From the NCBI RefSeq assembly GCF_004368785.1, contig NZ_SODM01000001.1:1364001-1428000 (forward strand): a DNA stretch of 64,000 bases, in the 5' to 3' direction. The notes under the pieces are model-generated. The model worked only from the letters and a program-made list of their open reading frames with translations, did not search any database and was not told where the DNA came from. Each line of letters begins with the position of its first letter. Position 1 is the stretch's first letter. The stretch is from Flavobacterium sp. 270 (GTDB lineage Bacteria > Bacteroidota > Bacteroidia > Flavobacteriales > Flavobacteriaceae). The position numbers were made by a program, and so were the translations under genes. This document shows, one piece after another, positions 1 to 7,222 of this stretch.

Positions 1-30
1 GGCTAAACAAAGTCGAAGCATTGTCAGGCT

Positions 31-71
31 GAGATAAGTCGAAGTCCCCGCAAAGCACTTCGACTTATCTC
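31..71. repeat. Palindromic dispersed-type repeat, 15-bp arms
   Basis: Perfect inverted repeat: GAGATAAGTCGAAGT at 31-45 and its reverse complement at 57-71, with an 11-base loop. The flanks (tcaggct on the left, caggaaa on the right) extend the symmetry loosely. From memory, elements with a 'GTCGAAG...CTTCGAC' core are common between genes in flavobacterial genomes. It lies downstream of the AraC-type gene and may also help stop transcription from either side. Confidence 0.6.
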
Positions 72-90
72 AGGAAAACAAAACAAAAAA

Positions 91-120
91 AGGGACTAAT
101 ATAAATTAGTCCCTTTTTTA
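91..120. terminator. Bidirectional rho-independent terminator
   Basis: Stem AGGGACTAAT at 91-100 pairs perfectly with 105-114 around a 4-base loop. A-rich sequence precedes it and T-rich sequence follows, so it can work on both strands. It sits 10 bases beyond the stop codon of the AraC-type gene and would end that transcript. Confidence 0.85.
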
Positions 121-129
121 TTAATCTTT

Positions 130-1116
130 TTAGTTTTTCAATTTACTTGGCAGATAGCCTAATGTCTTTTTGAAAGCTACTGTAAAATGATGCGGATTTT
201 TGTATCCTAATTCCTCAGAAACAACACAAATCGGCATGTCTTTTTCTAGTATTAATTGTTTGGCGTATTCCATTCTAACCTCTGTGAGATAATTAAAAAC
301 CGTTGTATGAAATACAATTTTAAAGTATTTTTTAATTTTAAAATTATTCAGACCAACCTCCGCAGCGATACTTGCAAGCGTGTGTTTTTCTTTAAATCTG
401 GTTTTTAAGATACTTTCAACTTTCAGAATTTTTACATAATCGCAGGCGCTTAATTCAACATTAGCCGGCAGATTTTCTTCTTCATTAATAATCGTAAATA
501 AATACGAAAGAATCTCTACCATTTTTGATTCTAAAAACGCTTTCTTGATTGCTCCAGAATACGAACACTGCAAAATATCTTCGATTAAAATAGTAAGTTT
601 TGGAGTAATGCTTTTGCTTTTTTCCCACATTACATAAGTCGTATGGTTTGCTATAGCCTCTGCCAATAAAGGAATCGTTGTTTTTAGATTCGGATAAAAT
701 AACTTTTCCAGATATTCTCCTGTAAATGTAATTTCGAGTGTTCTTCTCCTTTTGGTTCTATAATTTAAAACCCCTTTTATCTTCGGTAGATAAAATAAAT
801 TATAATGTCCCTGCGGAATATAAATTCCTCTTTCCTCTACATTTTCAGGACAATATTCGTTATCGCCTTCCATTTCGATGTGCAGTTTTACAAAAGAAAA
901 ATCATGCTCTACTTCTATCGAATATGGGTTTTCTATCGTCAAATCTCTTGCCACAACATGCACTCCATTGAGCATAATATCGGTTATTATGCCTTTTATA
1001 CCTTTATTATCAAAGTTAATTTTCTTCTCAATAAGATCTTCTTTATTAAACCGGATCGGGTCGTTTACTACAACCGTTTCCTTTTTAAAGATGTCACTCT
1101 TCATCATTGTTTTCAT
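130..1116 (-). CDS. AraC-family transcriptional regulator
   Basis: Likely the transcription factor that controls the divergent siderophore-receptor operon. The last ~95 residues form a double helix-turn-helix AraC domain (LASIAAEVGLNNFKIKKYF, then the second helix unit with ELGYKNPHHFTVAFKKTLGYLPS). The first ~220 residues form an effector-type domain resembling the PchR class, in which a siderophore is the ligand; that ligand assignment is inference. A GTG lies at 1125, but ATG at 1116 is the more ordinary start, and another ATG follows at 1107. About 200 bases separate it from the receptor gene, and a pair of direct repeats lies there as a probable operator. There is no signal peptide or membrane segment, so it is cytoplasmic. 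Family assignment is firm; the target is inferred from divergence. Confidence 0.9.
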   Translation of the reverse strand: MKTMMKSDIFKKETVVVNDPIRFNKEDLIEKKINFDNKGIKGIITDIMLNGVHVVARDLTIENPYSIEVEHDFSFVKLHIEMEGDNEYCPENVEERGIYIPQGHYNLFYLPKIKGVLNYRTKRRRTLEITFTGEYLEKLFYPNLKTTIPLLAEAIANHTTYVMWEKSKSITPKLTILIEDILQCSYSGAIKKAFLESKMVEILSYLFTIINEEENLPANVELSACDYVKILKVESILKTRFKEKHTLASIAAEVGLNNFKIKKYFKIVFHTTVFNYLTEVRMEYAKQLILEKDMPICVVSEELGYKNPHHFTVAFKKTLGYLPSKLKN

Positions 1117-1198
1117 CTCTTCCACTTTGTTTTGCGGTATTTTTCATCACACTCAACAACATCATAACTAACTGAATTTACGATAGTTTCACTTAATA

Positions 1199-1233
1199 CC
1201 TTTTGCGTTTATAAAAATCCTTTTTGCGTTTAT
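1199..1233 (+). promoter_or_regulatory. Probable AraC-family operator: two direct repeats, 21-bp period
   Basis: TTTTGCGTTTAT occurs at 1201-1212 and again at 1222-1233, each preceded by CC. The period is exactly 21 bp, two helical turns, which is the usual geometry for an AraC-family dimer. The downstream copy touches the -33 element of the receptor promoter, the normal place for a class II activator site. The regulator gene lies on the other side. Confidence 0.65.
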
Positions 1234-1260
1234 TGTGTTTTTATTAACATATTACTTTTG
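1233..1260 (+). promoter_or_regulatory. Bacteroidota-type promoter of the siderophore receptor operon
   Basis: TTG at 1233-1235 and TACTTTTG at 1253-1260 fit the Bacteroidota -33 TTG / -7 TAnnTTTG consensus with a 17-base spacer. The start of transcription would be near 1266, giving a leader of about 65 bases to the ATG at 1332. Confidence 0.65.
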
Positions 1261-1331
1261 CGTAAAATTATCAATTTATAACTAATCTAAATAAAAACAA
1301 CGTGTTTTTTATTAAAACCAATCCAAGAAAA

Positions 1332-3704
1332 ATGTTAAACAAGCCATTATTAGTGATATTATTATTTTGCTTTTCTCTTACACAAGTAACAGCACAGCAA
1401 AATACGGGTTCTGTAAAAGGAACCGTAATTACGGCAGATGATCAAAATGCTGCTGCAGTAAATGTTGCCATACCAGAATTAAAAAAATCTGCCATCACAG
1501 ATGAAAACGGGGTTTTTATCCTGCACAAAATCCCAGCCGGAACCTATCAAATAGAAATAAATATGATGGGACACGCACCGGCAAAACAACAAGTTACAAT
1601 AAATGCAAACGAAACTGCCGCTGTTTCTTTTCAATTAGAATCTTCTTTAAAACAGCTTCAGGAAGTTGTAGTAGTTTCTGGTGCTAAAAAATTCGCAGAA
1701 AAGAAAAGCGAATATGTAGCCAGACTTCCTATAAGCAATCTTGAAAATCCACAAGTTTATACTGTTGTTCCAAAAGAACTTTTTCAGGAACAAATTGCAG
1801 TAGATTTTAGAAGCGCCTTAACAACTGCGCCAGGTTTAAGTAACGTTACACAAAGTGTAGGTTCTGGCGGTGTTGGATTAAGTTTAAGAATGCGCGGTTT
1901 TAGCGGCGCATCTGCAGCGGGTTCTATTCGTAACGGAATGAGTACAAACTGGGTAACCATGAGTGATCCTGTAAACTTAGAAAGCATTGAAGTTATCAAA
2001 GGACCGTCTGCAACATTATTTGGTTCTACATTAACTACTTATGGCGGACTTGTAAACAGAGTTACCAAAAAACCTTTTAATGTAACCAAAGGAGAAGTAA
2101 GTTATACTACCGGAAGCTGGGCTCTAAGCCGTACAACAATAGATTACAATACGCCAATTGACGAAGACAAAACGATGCTTTTTAGAATCAATGCTGCCTT
2201 AGACAATCAAAAAACATGGCAGGATTATGGCAAAAGCCGCACTTTTATAATTGCCCCATCTTTTACTTATTTAGTAAACGACAGATTAACTCTTGATCTG
2301 GATGTAGAAATGTATAATGGAAGCCGTAATTCGACTTACATTGGTTTAGGAAATTTAAATACCGAAACCTCGGGTTATAAAAGTTTTAATGATTTGAATT
2401 TTGATTTCAAAAAATCATATTCTACAGACGATTTGCAATCTGAAGCAAAAACTACAAATGTTTACGCTAAAGCAACTTATAAACTTTCTGAGCAATGGAT
2501 TTCGCAAACCAATTTCTCGAATGCATTTACAAATAATAAAGCCAACTATTTATTTCTTCTAATAAATAACAATCCTGATGCAGCTGGAGCACCTTTATTG
2601 CAACGCCGATTAATGAACATCAACAGTGTCTTTAAAACCAGCGAAATACAACAGAATTTCATCGGAACTTTTAATATCGGAAACATCAAAAACCGCTTGT
2701 TAGTAGGATTAGATTATACTTATATCGGTACGAATGACAGCAGATGGTTCATCAATTCTTATGATGCTGCAGTAGGAAATCCGTTGACTCCGATAAATGG
2801 TAATGCACCTTTTATCAATCCAGAAAAATACCATCAATTAATCGCCGATCAGGATGAACCTTGGGTATTGAACAACAGAGATATGAGAACAACAAGTGTT
2901 TATGCATCTGATGTAGTTAATGTTACCGATAAATTGATTGCAATGGTAAGCGCGCGCTTTGATCATTATGAAGATAAAATTGATACTTACAATCAAAATG
3001 CGCTTTCTCCAAAAATGGGTTTGATTTATCAAATTGTAAAAGGTAAAGTTTCTGTTTTTGGAAATTACATGAACGGTTTTACCAATGTTGGTCCGTCTGA
3101 AACAGATCAAAGTCCAACTAACCCAGTTGATTTTAAATTAGAACAAGCCAACCAATTAGAAGGTGGTGTAAAAGTAGAATTATTAGGCGGAAAACTAAAC
3201 GGAACTTTAAGCTATTATGATATTAAAGTAAAAGACAAAGTGCGTTATACCGATACTTTTCCGGTACAAGACGGAACCCAGAGCAGTAAAGGTTTTGAAG
3301 CAGATTTGATTGCTAATCCGTTTAGAGGTTTTCATGTTATTATGGGTTACGGCTATAACGAAAGCGAATATACTTCTGGAGAAATGAAAGGAAATACGCC
3401 TTATGCAGCGCCAAAAAATGTAGCCAATCTTTGGATGAGTTATAAAATATTAGACGGAAAAGCAAAAGGAATTGGCTTTGGTTTTGGAGGAAATACACAA
3501 AGTGACAGTTATGCCAACGACGAAAATACATTTACCGTAAACGGATACGCTGTAATGGATGCCACTGTTTTTTATGAAAAACAAAAATTCAGAATCGGTT
3601 TAAAATTAAACAACATTGCCAACAAAGAATATTGGACTTCTGATTATTGGTCTAATATGATGCCAACAAGACAATTAGTAGCCAACGTTACTTTAAAATT
3701 CTAA
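1332..3704 (+). CDS. TonB-dependent siderophore receptor with carboxypeptidase-regulatory-like N-terminal domain
   Basis: Outer-membrane ligand-gated channel, most likely for a ferric siderophore. In order: signal peptide (MLNKPLLVILLFCFSLTQ, cleavage near VTAQ), a CarboxypepD_reg-like beta-sandwich of ~80 residues (GSVKGTVITADDQNAA to the LESS segment), a plug domain (AVDFRSALTTAPGLSN, MRGFSG, VIKGPSATLFG, GGLVNRVTKKP) and a long beta-barrel ending in NVTLKF with C-terminal Phe. The plug signature and ~790-residue length fit the siderophore-receptor class (FhuA/FecA-like). The frame can begin at a GTG at 1302, but ATG at 1332 directly precedes the signal peptide. It heads a likely operon with the PepSY and esterase genes, and the divergent AraC-type gene probably controls it. 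The exact ligand cannot be read from sequence. Confidence 0.93.
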   Translation: MLNKPLLVILLFCFSLTQVTAQQNTGSVKGTVITADDQNAAAVNVAIPELKKSAITDENGVFILHKIPAGTYQIEINMMGHAPAKQQVTINANETAAVSFQLESSLKQLQEVVVVSGAKKFAEKKSEYVARLPISNLENPQVYTVVPKELFQEQIAVDFRSALTTAPGLSNVTQSVGSGGVGLSLRMRGFSGASAAGSIRNGMSTNWVTMSDPVNLESIEVIKGPSATLFGSTLTTYGGLVNRVTKKPFNVTKGEVSYTTGSWALSRTTIDYNTPIDEDKTMLFRINAALDNQKTWQDYGKSRTFIIAPSFTYLVNDRLTLDLDVEMYNGSRNSTYIGLGNLNTETSGYKSFNDLNFDFKKSYSTDDLQSEAKTTNVYAKATYKLSEQWISQTNFSNAFTNNKANYLFLLINNNPDAAGAPLLQRRLMNINSVFKTSEIQQNFIGTFNIGNIKNRLLVGLDYTYIGTNDSRWFINSYDAAVGNPLTPINGNAPFINPEKYHQLIADQDEPWVLNNRDMRTTSVYASDVVNVTDKLIAMVSARFDHYEDKIDTYNQNALSPKMGLIYQIVKGKVSVFGNYMNGFTNVGPSETDQSPTNPVDFKLEQANQLEGGVKVELLGGKLNGTLSYYDIKVKDKVRYTDTFPVQDGTQSSKGFEADLIANPFRGFHVIMGYGYNESEYTSGEMKGNTPYAAPKNVANLWMSYKILDGKAKGIGFGFGGNTQSDSYANDENTFTVNGYAVMDATVFYEKQKFRIGLKLNNIANKEYWTSDYWSNMMPTRQLVANVTLKF

Positions 3705-3726
3705 TACACTATACAATTAGTTGTTG

Positions 3727-3766
3727 CCAAGCTGGCGTATCTTCATGGGGCGCCGGCTTGGTTTTT
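3727..3766 (+). terminator. Hairpin with T-tract between receptor and PepSY gene
   Basis: CCAAGCTGGCG at 3727-3737 pairs with CGCCGGCTTGG at 3751-3761 (one G-T pair) and is followed by TTTTT. The form is that of an intrinsic terminator, but the next gene starts only 13 bases after the T-tract, leaving no room for a promoter. Partial read-through, lowering expression of the downstream genes, is the likely effect. Confidence 0.75.
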
Positions 3767-3779
3767 ATCGTTTTACAAT

Positions 3780-4943
3780 ATGTTTGAAAATTCAAAAAAA
3801 ACTAAAAAAAATTCAAAGCAAAAAAACAACTGGAGCAAACTCAACCACTGGCTTCATTTATGGCTGGGGCTTAGCTCCGGCATTATTGTGTTTATCGTTT
3901 CGCTTACAGGTGTATTGTTTGTTTTCTGCGATGATATTATTGATGAATTAGCCTATAATTCCCTTTATGTCCAGGAATTAAAAGAACAAAAATTGACTCC
4001 CGAAGAAATTTTAAAAGCTTTTAAAAAACAATTTCCAGATCGTAAAGCAAGTTATTTTATTACCTACCGCGATCCTAAACGAACTATAAAACTAGCTTCT
4101 TCTACTAAAGAAAGAGATTTGCAGTTTTCGTGGATTGATCCTTACACAGGAAAAGTCCTGACTTCTGGCAAAGCTTACGATTTCTTTTATGTAATTGCAC
4201 ATATTCATAGCGGACACATTCCGTTTGGAGATACCGGAAATCTTATTGTAGAAATTTCGGTCTGGATATTTCTTATCGAACTTATTACTGGACTTATTCT
4301 ATGGTGGCCAAAAAAATGGAACCGCTCTACACGACAGCAGAGTTTTAAAATAAAAACAAATGCCAGATTTAAACGTCTCAATTACGATTTACATAATGTT
4401 CCTGGTTTTTATAATCTGCTTCCTGCGTTGTTGATTACTATTACAGGATTAATTATCGTAAACAAAACTTTAAACAAAACCACACACAAAATTTTTGATG
4501 GTATGCCTCGCGCTTATGCAGCCATTCGCGACATTAAACCAGAATACGACAGTACCAAAACATTTGCGCCTTTAAGTCCAATTATAGAAAAAATGTTTAA
4601 AGACAAAGCCGTTGAACAGGTAAAACTTTCTGTTGCAGCAAAAGACAGCATTACAAGTTTATTTGCGGTCGCAGCCGAAGATATTGGCTTAAAAGGTCTC
4701 CAGAACGGAAAGACGTTTTCGATTAACAGATATACCGGAAAAGAAATTGAAATTCCAGTAAAAGTCATGAACGGGCTCGATATAGACGACACAACAATGA
4801 ACCTTCATATCGGATTTTGGGCGGGCTGGATCGGGAAAACATTAACCTTATTTGTTGGTTTAATATGCATGTTCCTGCCCGTAACCGGATTTTTAATTTG
4901 GTACGGAAGGCGTAATAAAAAGAAAAAAACTCAATCTGTTTAA
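3780..4943 (+). CDS. PepSY-associated membrane protein (PiuB-like), putative ferric-siderophore reductase
   Basis: Inner-membrane protein of the PepSY-TM/PiuB family, commonly linked to siderophore uptake and thought to reduce or release iron. A membrane helix spans about residues 30-50, followed by a periplasmic PepSY-type region (~70-130), helices near 152-175 and 212-228, and a C-terminal helix near 350-375 followed by a basic tail (GRRNKKKK). Histidines beside the helices (H23, H26, H141, H143, H146, H205) are placed as in haem- or metal-binding members. It follows the receptor by 75 bases with a hairpin in between, and the esterase gene starts one base after its stop, so co-translation is likely. 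The family is clear; the reductase role is inference from context. Confidence 0.85.
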   Translation: MFENSKKTKKNSKQKNNWSKLNHWLHLWLGLSSGIIVFIVSLTGVLFVFCDDIIDELAYNSLYVQELKEQKLTPEEILKAFKKQFPDRKASYFITYRDPKRTIKLASSTKERDLQFSWIDPYTGKVLTSGKAYDFFYVIAHIHSGHIPFGDTGNLIVEISVWIFLIELITGLILWWPKKWNRSTRQQSFKIKTNARFKRLNYDLHNVPGFYNLLPALLITITGLIIVNKTLNKTTHKIFDGMPRAYAAIRDIKPEYDSTKTFAPLSPIIEKMFKDKAVEQVKLSVAAKDSITSLFAVAAEDIGLKGLQNGKTFSINRYTGKEIEIPVKVMNGLDIDDTTMNLHIGFWAGWIGKTLTLFVGLICMFLPVTGFLIWYGRRNKKKKTQSV

Positions 4944-4944
4944 T

Positions 4945-6078
4945 ATGAAAAAGATCTTCTTACTTCTACTCTGCTTTTACTTTAATACTGCATTCTCTCA
5001 GGACAGCATAACTATTGGCAGTAAACATCATATTTTTTCGAAAGCATTAAATGAAGAACGCAATTTCTGGATTTATCTCCCGCCCGATTACAACAATACC
5101 AAATTTGCTCCGGCAAAATATCCAGTTGTTTATTTACTCGATGCCGAAAGTAATTTTCATTCCTTTACCGGATTACAGCAGTCTTTGGCAAAAGGCCCGT
5201 ACGCCATGATTCCGCAAATGATTGTGGTTGGCATTACCAATACCAACCGCACCAGAGATTTAACGCCAACGGAAGCCAATCGACAAGCCTTTTTTGATAA
5301 AAGCAAAAAGATGTTCAACCAAAGCGGCGGTAATAAAAATTTCATCACTTTTTTAGAAAAAGAACTTCACCCGTATATAGATTCCAATTACAGAACTTCG
5401 GGCTATAATATTTTAAACGGACATTCTTTTGGCGGATTAACGGCAACGAATATTTTATTACATCATACCAAATTATTCAATTCTTACATAATTATCGATC
5501 CGAGTCTTTGGTGGGATAACGAAATTATGATCAAAAAAGCAGATTCTATTTTCAATAAAAAAGATTTTGAAAAAAGAAGTATTTATGTCGCCATGGCCAA
5601 TAAAATTAATATACCGCAGGACACTATGACCGATATGGCGAGAGGAATTAGAAAATTTGAAAATTTATTGAAAGCCAATAAAGCAAAAAATCTTCGCTGG
5701 AGTTTTAAATATTACGAAAATGAAGATCACGGCACGATTCCGATTCCGGCAGAATATGATGGCTTGCGTTTTATTTTTAAAGAACATTTGGTTCAGGTAA
5801 AACAAGCCGTACAAAATCCTTCATTAGTAGAAAAACAATATAATAAACTATCTCAAGAAACTGGTTTTACATTTTATCCTTCTGAAAGTTATCTGGATTG
5901 GATGGGAAATTATTGTTTGGATATCGAAAAACCAGATCAGGCGATTGTCTTTTTTAAATGGGCAGAAAAATATTATCCGTCAAGCAAAAATGTTTTAATT
6001 TCTTTAGAAAAAGCAAATCTTAAAGCTCAAAACAAATTAAAAGAAGCCGAAACTCCAAAAGAAGCCAAATTTAAATAG
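4945..6078 (+). CDS. Secreted alpha/beta hydrolase, siderophore-type esterase (esterase D/Fes-IroE-like fold)
   Basis: Predicted periplasmic esterase of the PF00756 type, which includes enterobactin and bacillibactin esterases. A signal peptide (MKKIFLLLLCFYFNTAFSQ) is followed by YLPPDYNN, YPVVYLLDAE and the nucleophile elbow GHSFGG with Ser161. The catalytic His is probably H262 in ENEDHGTIP. The segment after about residue 300 looks like TPR-type helices (YLDWMGNYCLDIEKPDQAIVFFKWAEKYY), a common C-terminal addition in this family. It starts one base after the PepSY gene stops. In this context it would cleave an ester siderophore after outer-membrane import and so free the iron. The substrate is inference; hydrolase identity is strong. 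Confidence 0.85.
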   Translation: MKKIFLLLLCFYFNTAFSQDSITIGSKHHIFSKALNEERNFWIYLPPDYNNTKFAPAKYPVVYLLDAESNFHSFTGLQQSLAKGPYAMIPQMIVVGITNTNRTRDLTPTEANRQAFFDKSKKMFNQSGGNKNFITFLEKELHPYIDSNYRTSGYNILNGHSFGGLTATNILLHHTKLFNSYIIIDPSLWWDNEIMIKKADSIFNKKDFEKRSIYVAMANKINIPQDTMTDMARGIRKFENLLKANKAKNLRWSFKYYENEDHGTIPIPAEYDGLRFIFKEHLVQVKQAVQNPSLVEKQYNKLSQETGFTFYPSESYLDWMGNYCLDIEKPDQAIVFFKWAEKYYPSSKNVLISLEKANLKAQNKLKEAETPKEAKFK

Positions 6079-6107
6079 TTTTATTTTTAATTATTCTAAA
6101 TAAGACT

Positions 6108-6115
6108 TATGTTTG
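6108..6115 (+). promoter_or_regulatory. Promoter -7 element upstream of DUF4198 gene
   Basis: TATGTTTG fits the -7 consensus TAnnTTTG and lies 37 bases before the ATG at 6153. The -33 region is only T-rich (near 6084-6088) with no clear TTG. It suggests that the DUF4198 gene can be transcribed apart from the esterase operon. Confidence 0.45.
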
Positions 6116-6152
6116 TAGAAAATATCATTCCAACCATTTAAAACTTGATCTT

Positions 6153-6878
6153 ATGAAATCAAACACTTTAAAAACAATAACATTTTTACTTTTAATGTTT
6201 GTTGCCGCACCTCAATTATTTGCTCACGCACTTTGGATCGAAACCAAAGCTACCGGAACAAAAGGAAAAGCTCAGGAAATTTCTATATACTTTGGAGAAT
6301 TCTCTGAAAACGATATTACAAAAGCAGACAAATGGTTTTCTGATTTAAAAGATTTCTCTTTGGTTTTGGTTAGTCCATCAAAAAAAGAAACTAAACTTTC
6401 TACAAAAGCTTTAGATAATAAATACCAGGCTTTTTTTACTCCAGATGAAGATGGCGTTTACACAATCGTAATGCACCACACTGTTGGTGATGTTTACGGA
6501 ACAATGAAACTAGATTACAACTCTAGCGCAACTGTAGTGGTTGGAAACAAAACAGCTGGAAATTATGCGACTGCAAACAACAATAAAGTGGTTGTGTTTT
6601 CTGAAAATGCTGATGTTGCTAAAAAGAACCAAAAAATTTCTGGATTTGCATTGTACGAAGGTGCTGCTGCAAAAGAGACAAAAATTAAAGTTATCGCTCC
6701 AAACGGATGGGAAAAAGAATTATGGACAAATGATAAAGGTGAATTTTCATTCACTCCTATCTGGTCTGGAAATTACATGGTTGAATATGCACAAACTGAC
6801 AAAGCTGAAGGCGAGCATAACGGAAAAAAATATAATGAAATCTGGAAAATGGCTACTTACCAGATTGCAGTAAAATAA
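6153..6878 (+). CDS. DUF4198-family secreted protein
   Basis: Predicted periplasmic protein of 241 residues with a signal peptide (MKSNTLKTITFLLLMFVAAPQLFA) and the typical DUF4198 opening HALWIETKATG right after the cleavage site. Two beta-rich parts follow: the first to about residue 130, then a Cna-B-like segment (ISGFALYEGAAAKETKIKVIAPNGWEK region) that ends KMATYQIAVK. Such proteins are often found beside TonB-dependent receptors and metal transporters, and some are annotated in cobalt or nickel uptake; their molecular role is not established. It lies between two TonB-dependent receptors, which supports a link to metal or siderophore handling. It probably has its own promoter and ends at a terminator at 6926-6950. 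Confidence 0.75.
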   Translation: MKSNTLKTITFLLLMFVAAPQLFAHALWIETKATGTKGKAQEISIYFGEFSENDITKADKWFSDLKDFSLVLVSPSKKETKLSTKALDNKYQAFFTPDEDGVYTIVMHHTVGDVYGTMKLDYNSSATVVVGNKTAGNYATANNNKVVVFSENADVAKKNQKISGFALYEGAAAKETKIKVIAPNGWEKELWTNDKGEFSFTPIWSGNYMVEYAQTDKAEGEHNGKKYNEIWKMATYQIAVK

Positions 6879-6925
6879 TATTTTTTTGGATTTATATCTT
6901 TAAAAATTAATTTTCAATGGAAAGA

Positions 6926-6955
6926 AAACCTTGCTTTATCGGCAAGGTTTTTTTA
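6926..6955 (+). terminator. Rho-independent terminator after DUF4198 gene
   Basis: AAACCTTGC at 6926-6934 pairs perfectly with 6942-6950 around a 7-base loop and runs into a T-tract to 6954. Confidence 0.88.
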
Positions 6956-7093
6956 TGCCGTTTTATAATTTAGTTTTTAGTTGTTTCAGGTTTCAAGTTT
7001 AGTAAATAACCTCTTAATTTGTTATTTCGAGGAATAATAACAAAACCCTACTACACCTATATGCTAATAAGCAAATCAATTAAAAATTCCAAA

Positions 7094-7115
7094 ATCTTAA
7101 GACAATCTTAAGACA
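7094..7115 (+). repeat. Two tandem 11-bp repeats, possible regulator site
   Basis: ATCTTAAGACA occurs at 7094-7104 and again directly at 7105-7115. Each copy contains the palindrome CTTAAG. The array lies about 40 bases upstream of the -33 element of the second receptor's promoter, a plausible activator site. No regulator is assigned. Confidence 0.5.
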
Positions 7116-7155
7116 AAACTAATAGAGTTTTAATGAAGAAAATACGTCTATAAAT

Positions 7156-7187
7156 TTTGTTAAACCCTTTATGTGAATGTATATTTG
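7156..7187 (+). promoter_or_regulatory. Promoter of the second TonB-dependent receptor
   Basis: TTTG at 7156-7159 and TATATTTG at 7180-7187, with a 20-base spacer, match the Bacteroidota consensus fully. Transcription would begin near 7193, about 30 bases before the ATG. Confidence 0.75.
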
Positions 7188-7222
7188 CAAAAAATTATTT
7201 TTATTGAATCTAAATAAATACC

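Larger units (their letters stand above)
6879..7222. other. 344-base intergenic region before the second receptor
   Basis: It holds a terminator (6926-6950), a weak hairpin around TTTGTTATT...AATAACAAA near 7018-7045, two tandem 11-bp repeats (7094-7115) and the promoter of the downstream receptor (7156-7187). I see no open frame or RNA gene in it. Confidence 0.6.

Noticed and set aside
805..1167. Plus-strand frames opposite the AraC-type gene
   Set aside because: They lie fully antisense to a gene with clear domains and show no family motif.
6541..6873. 110-residue frame overlapping the DUF4198 gene on the same strand
   Set aside because: Shifted-frame shadow with composition typical of out-of-frame AT-rich code and no recognisable feature.
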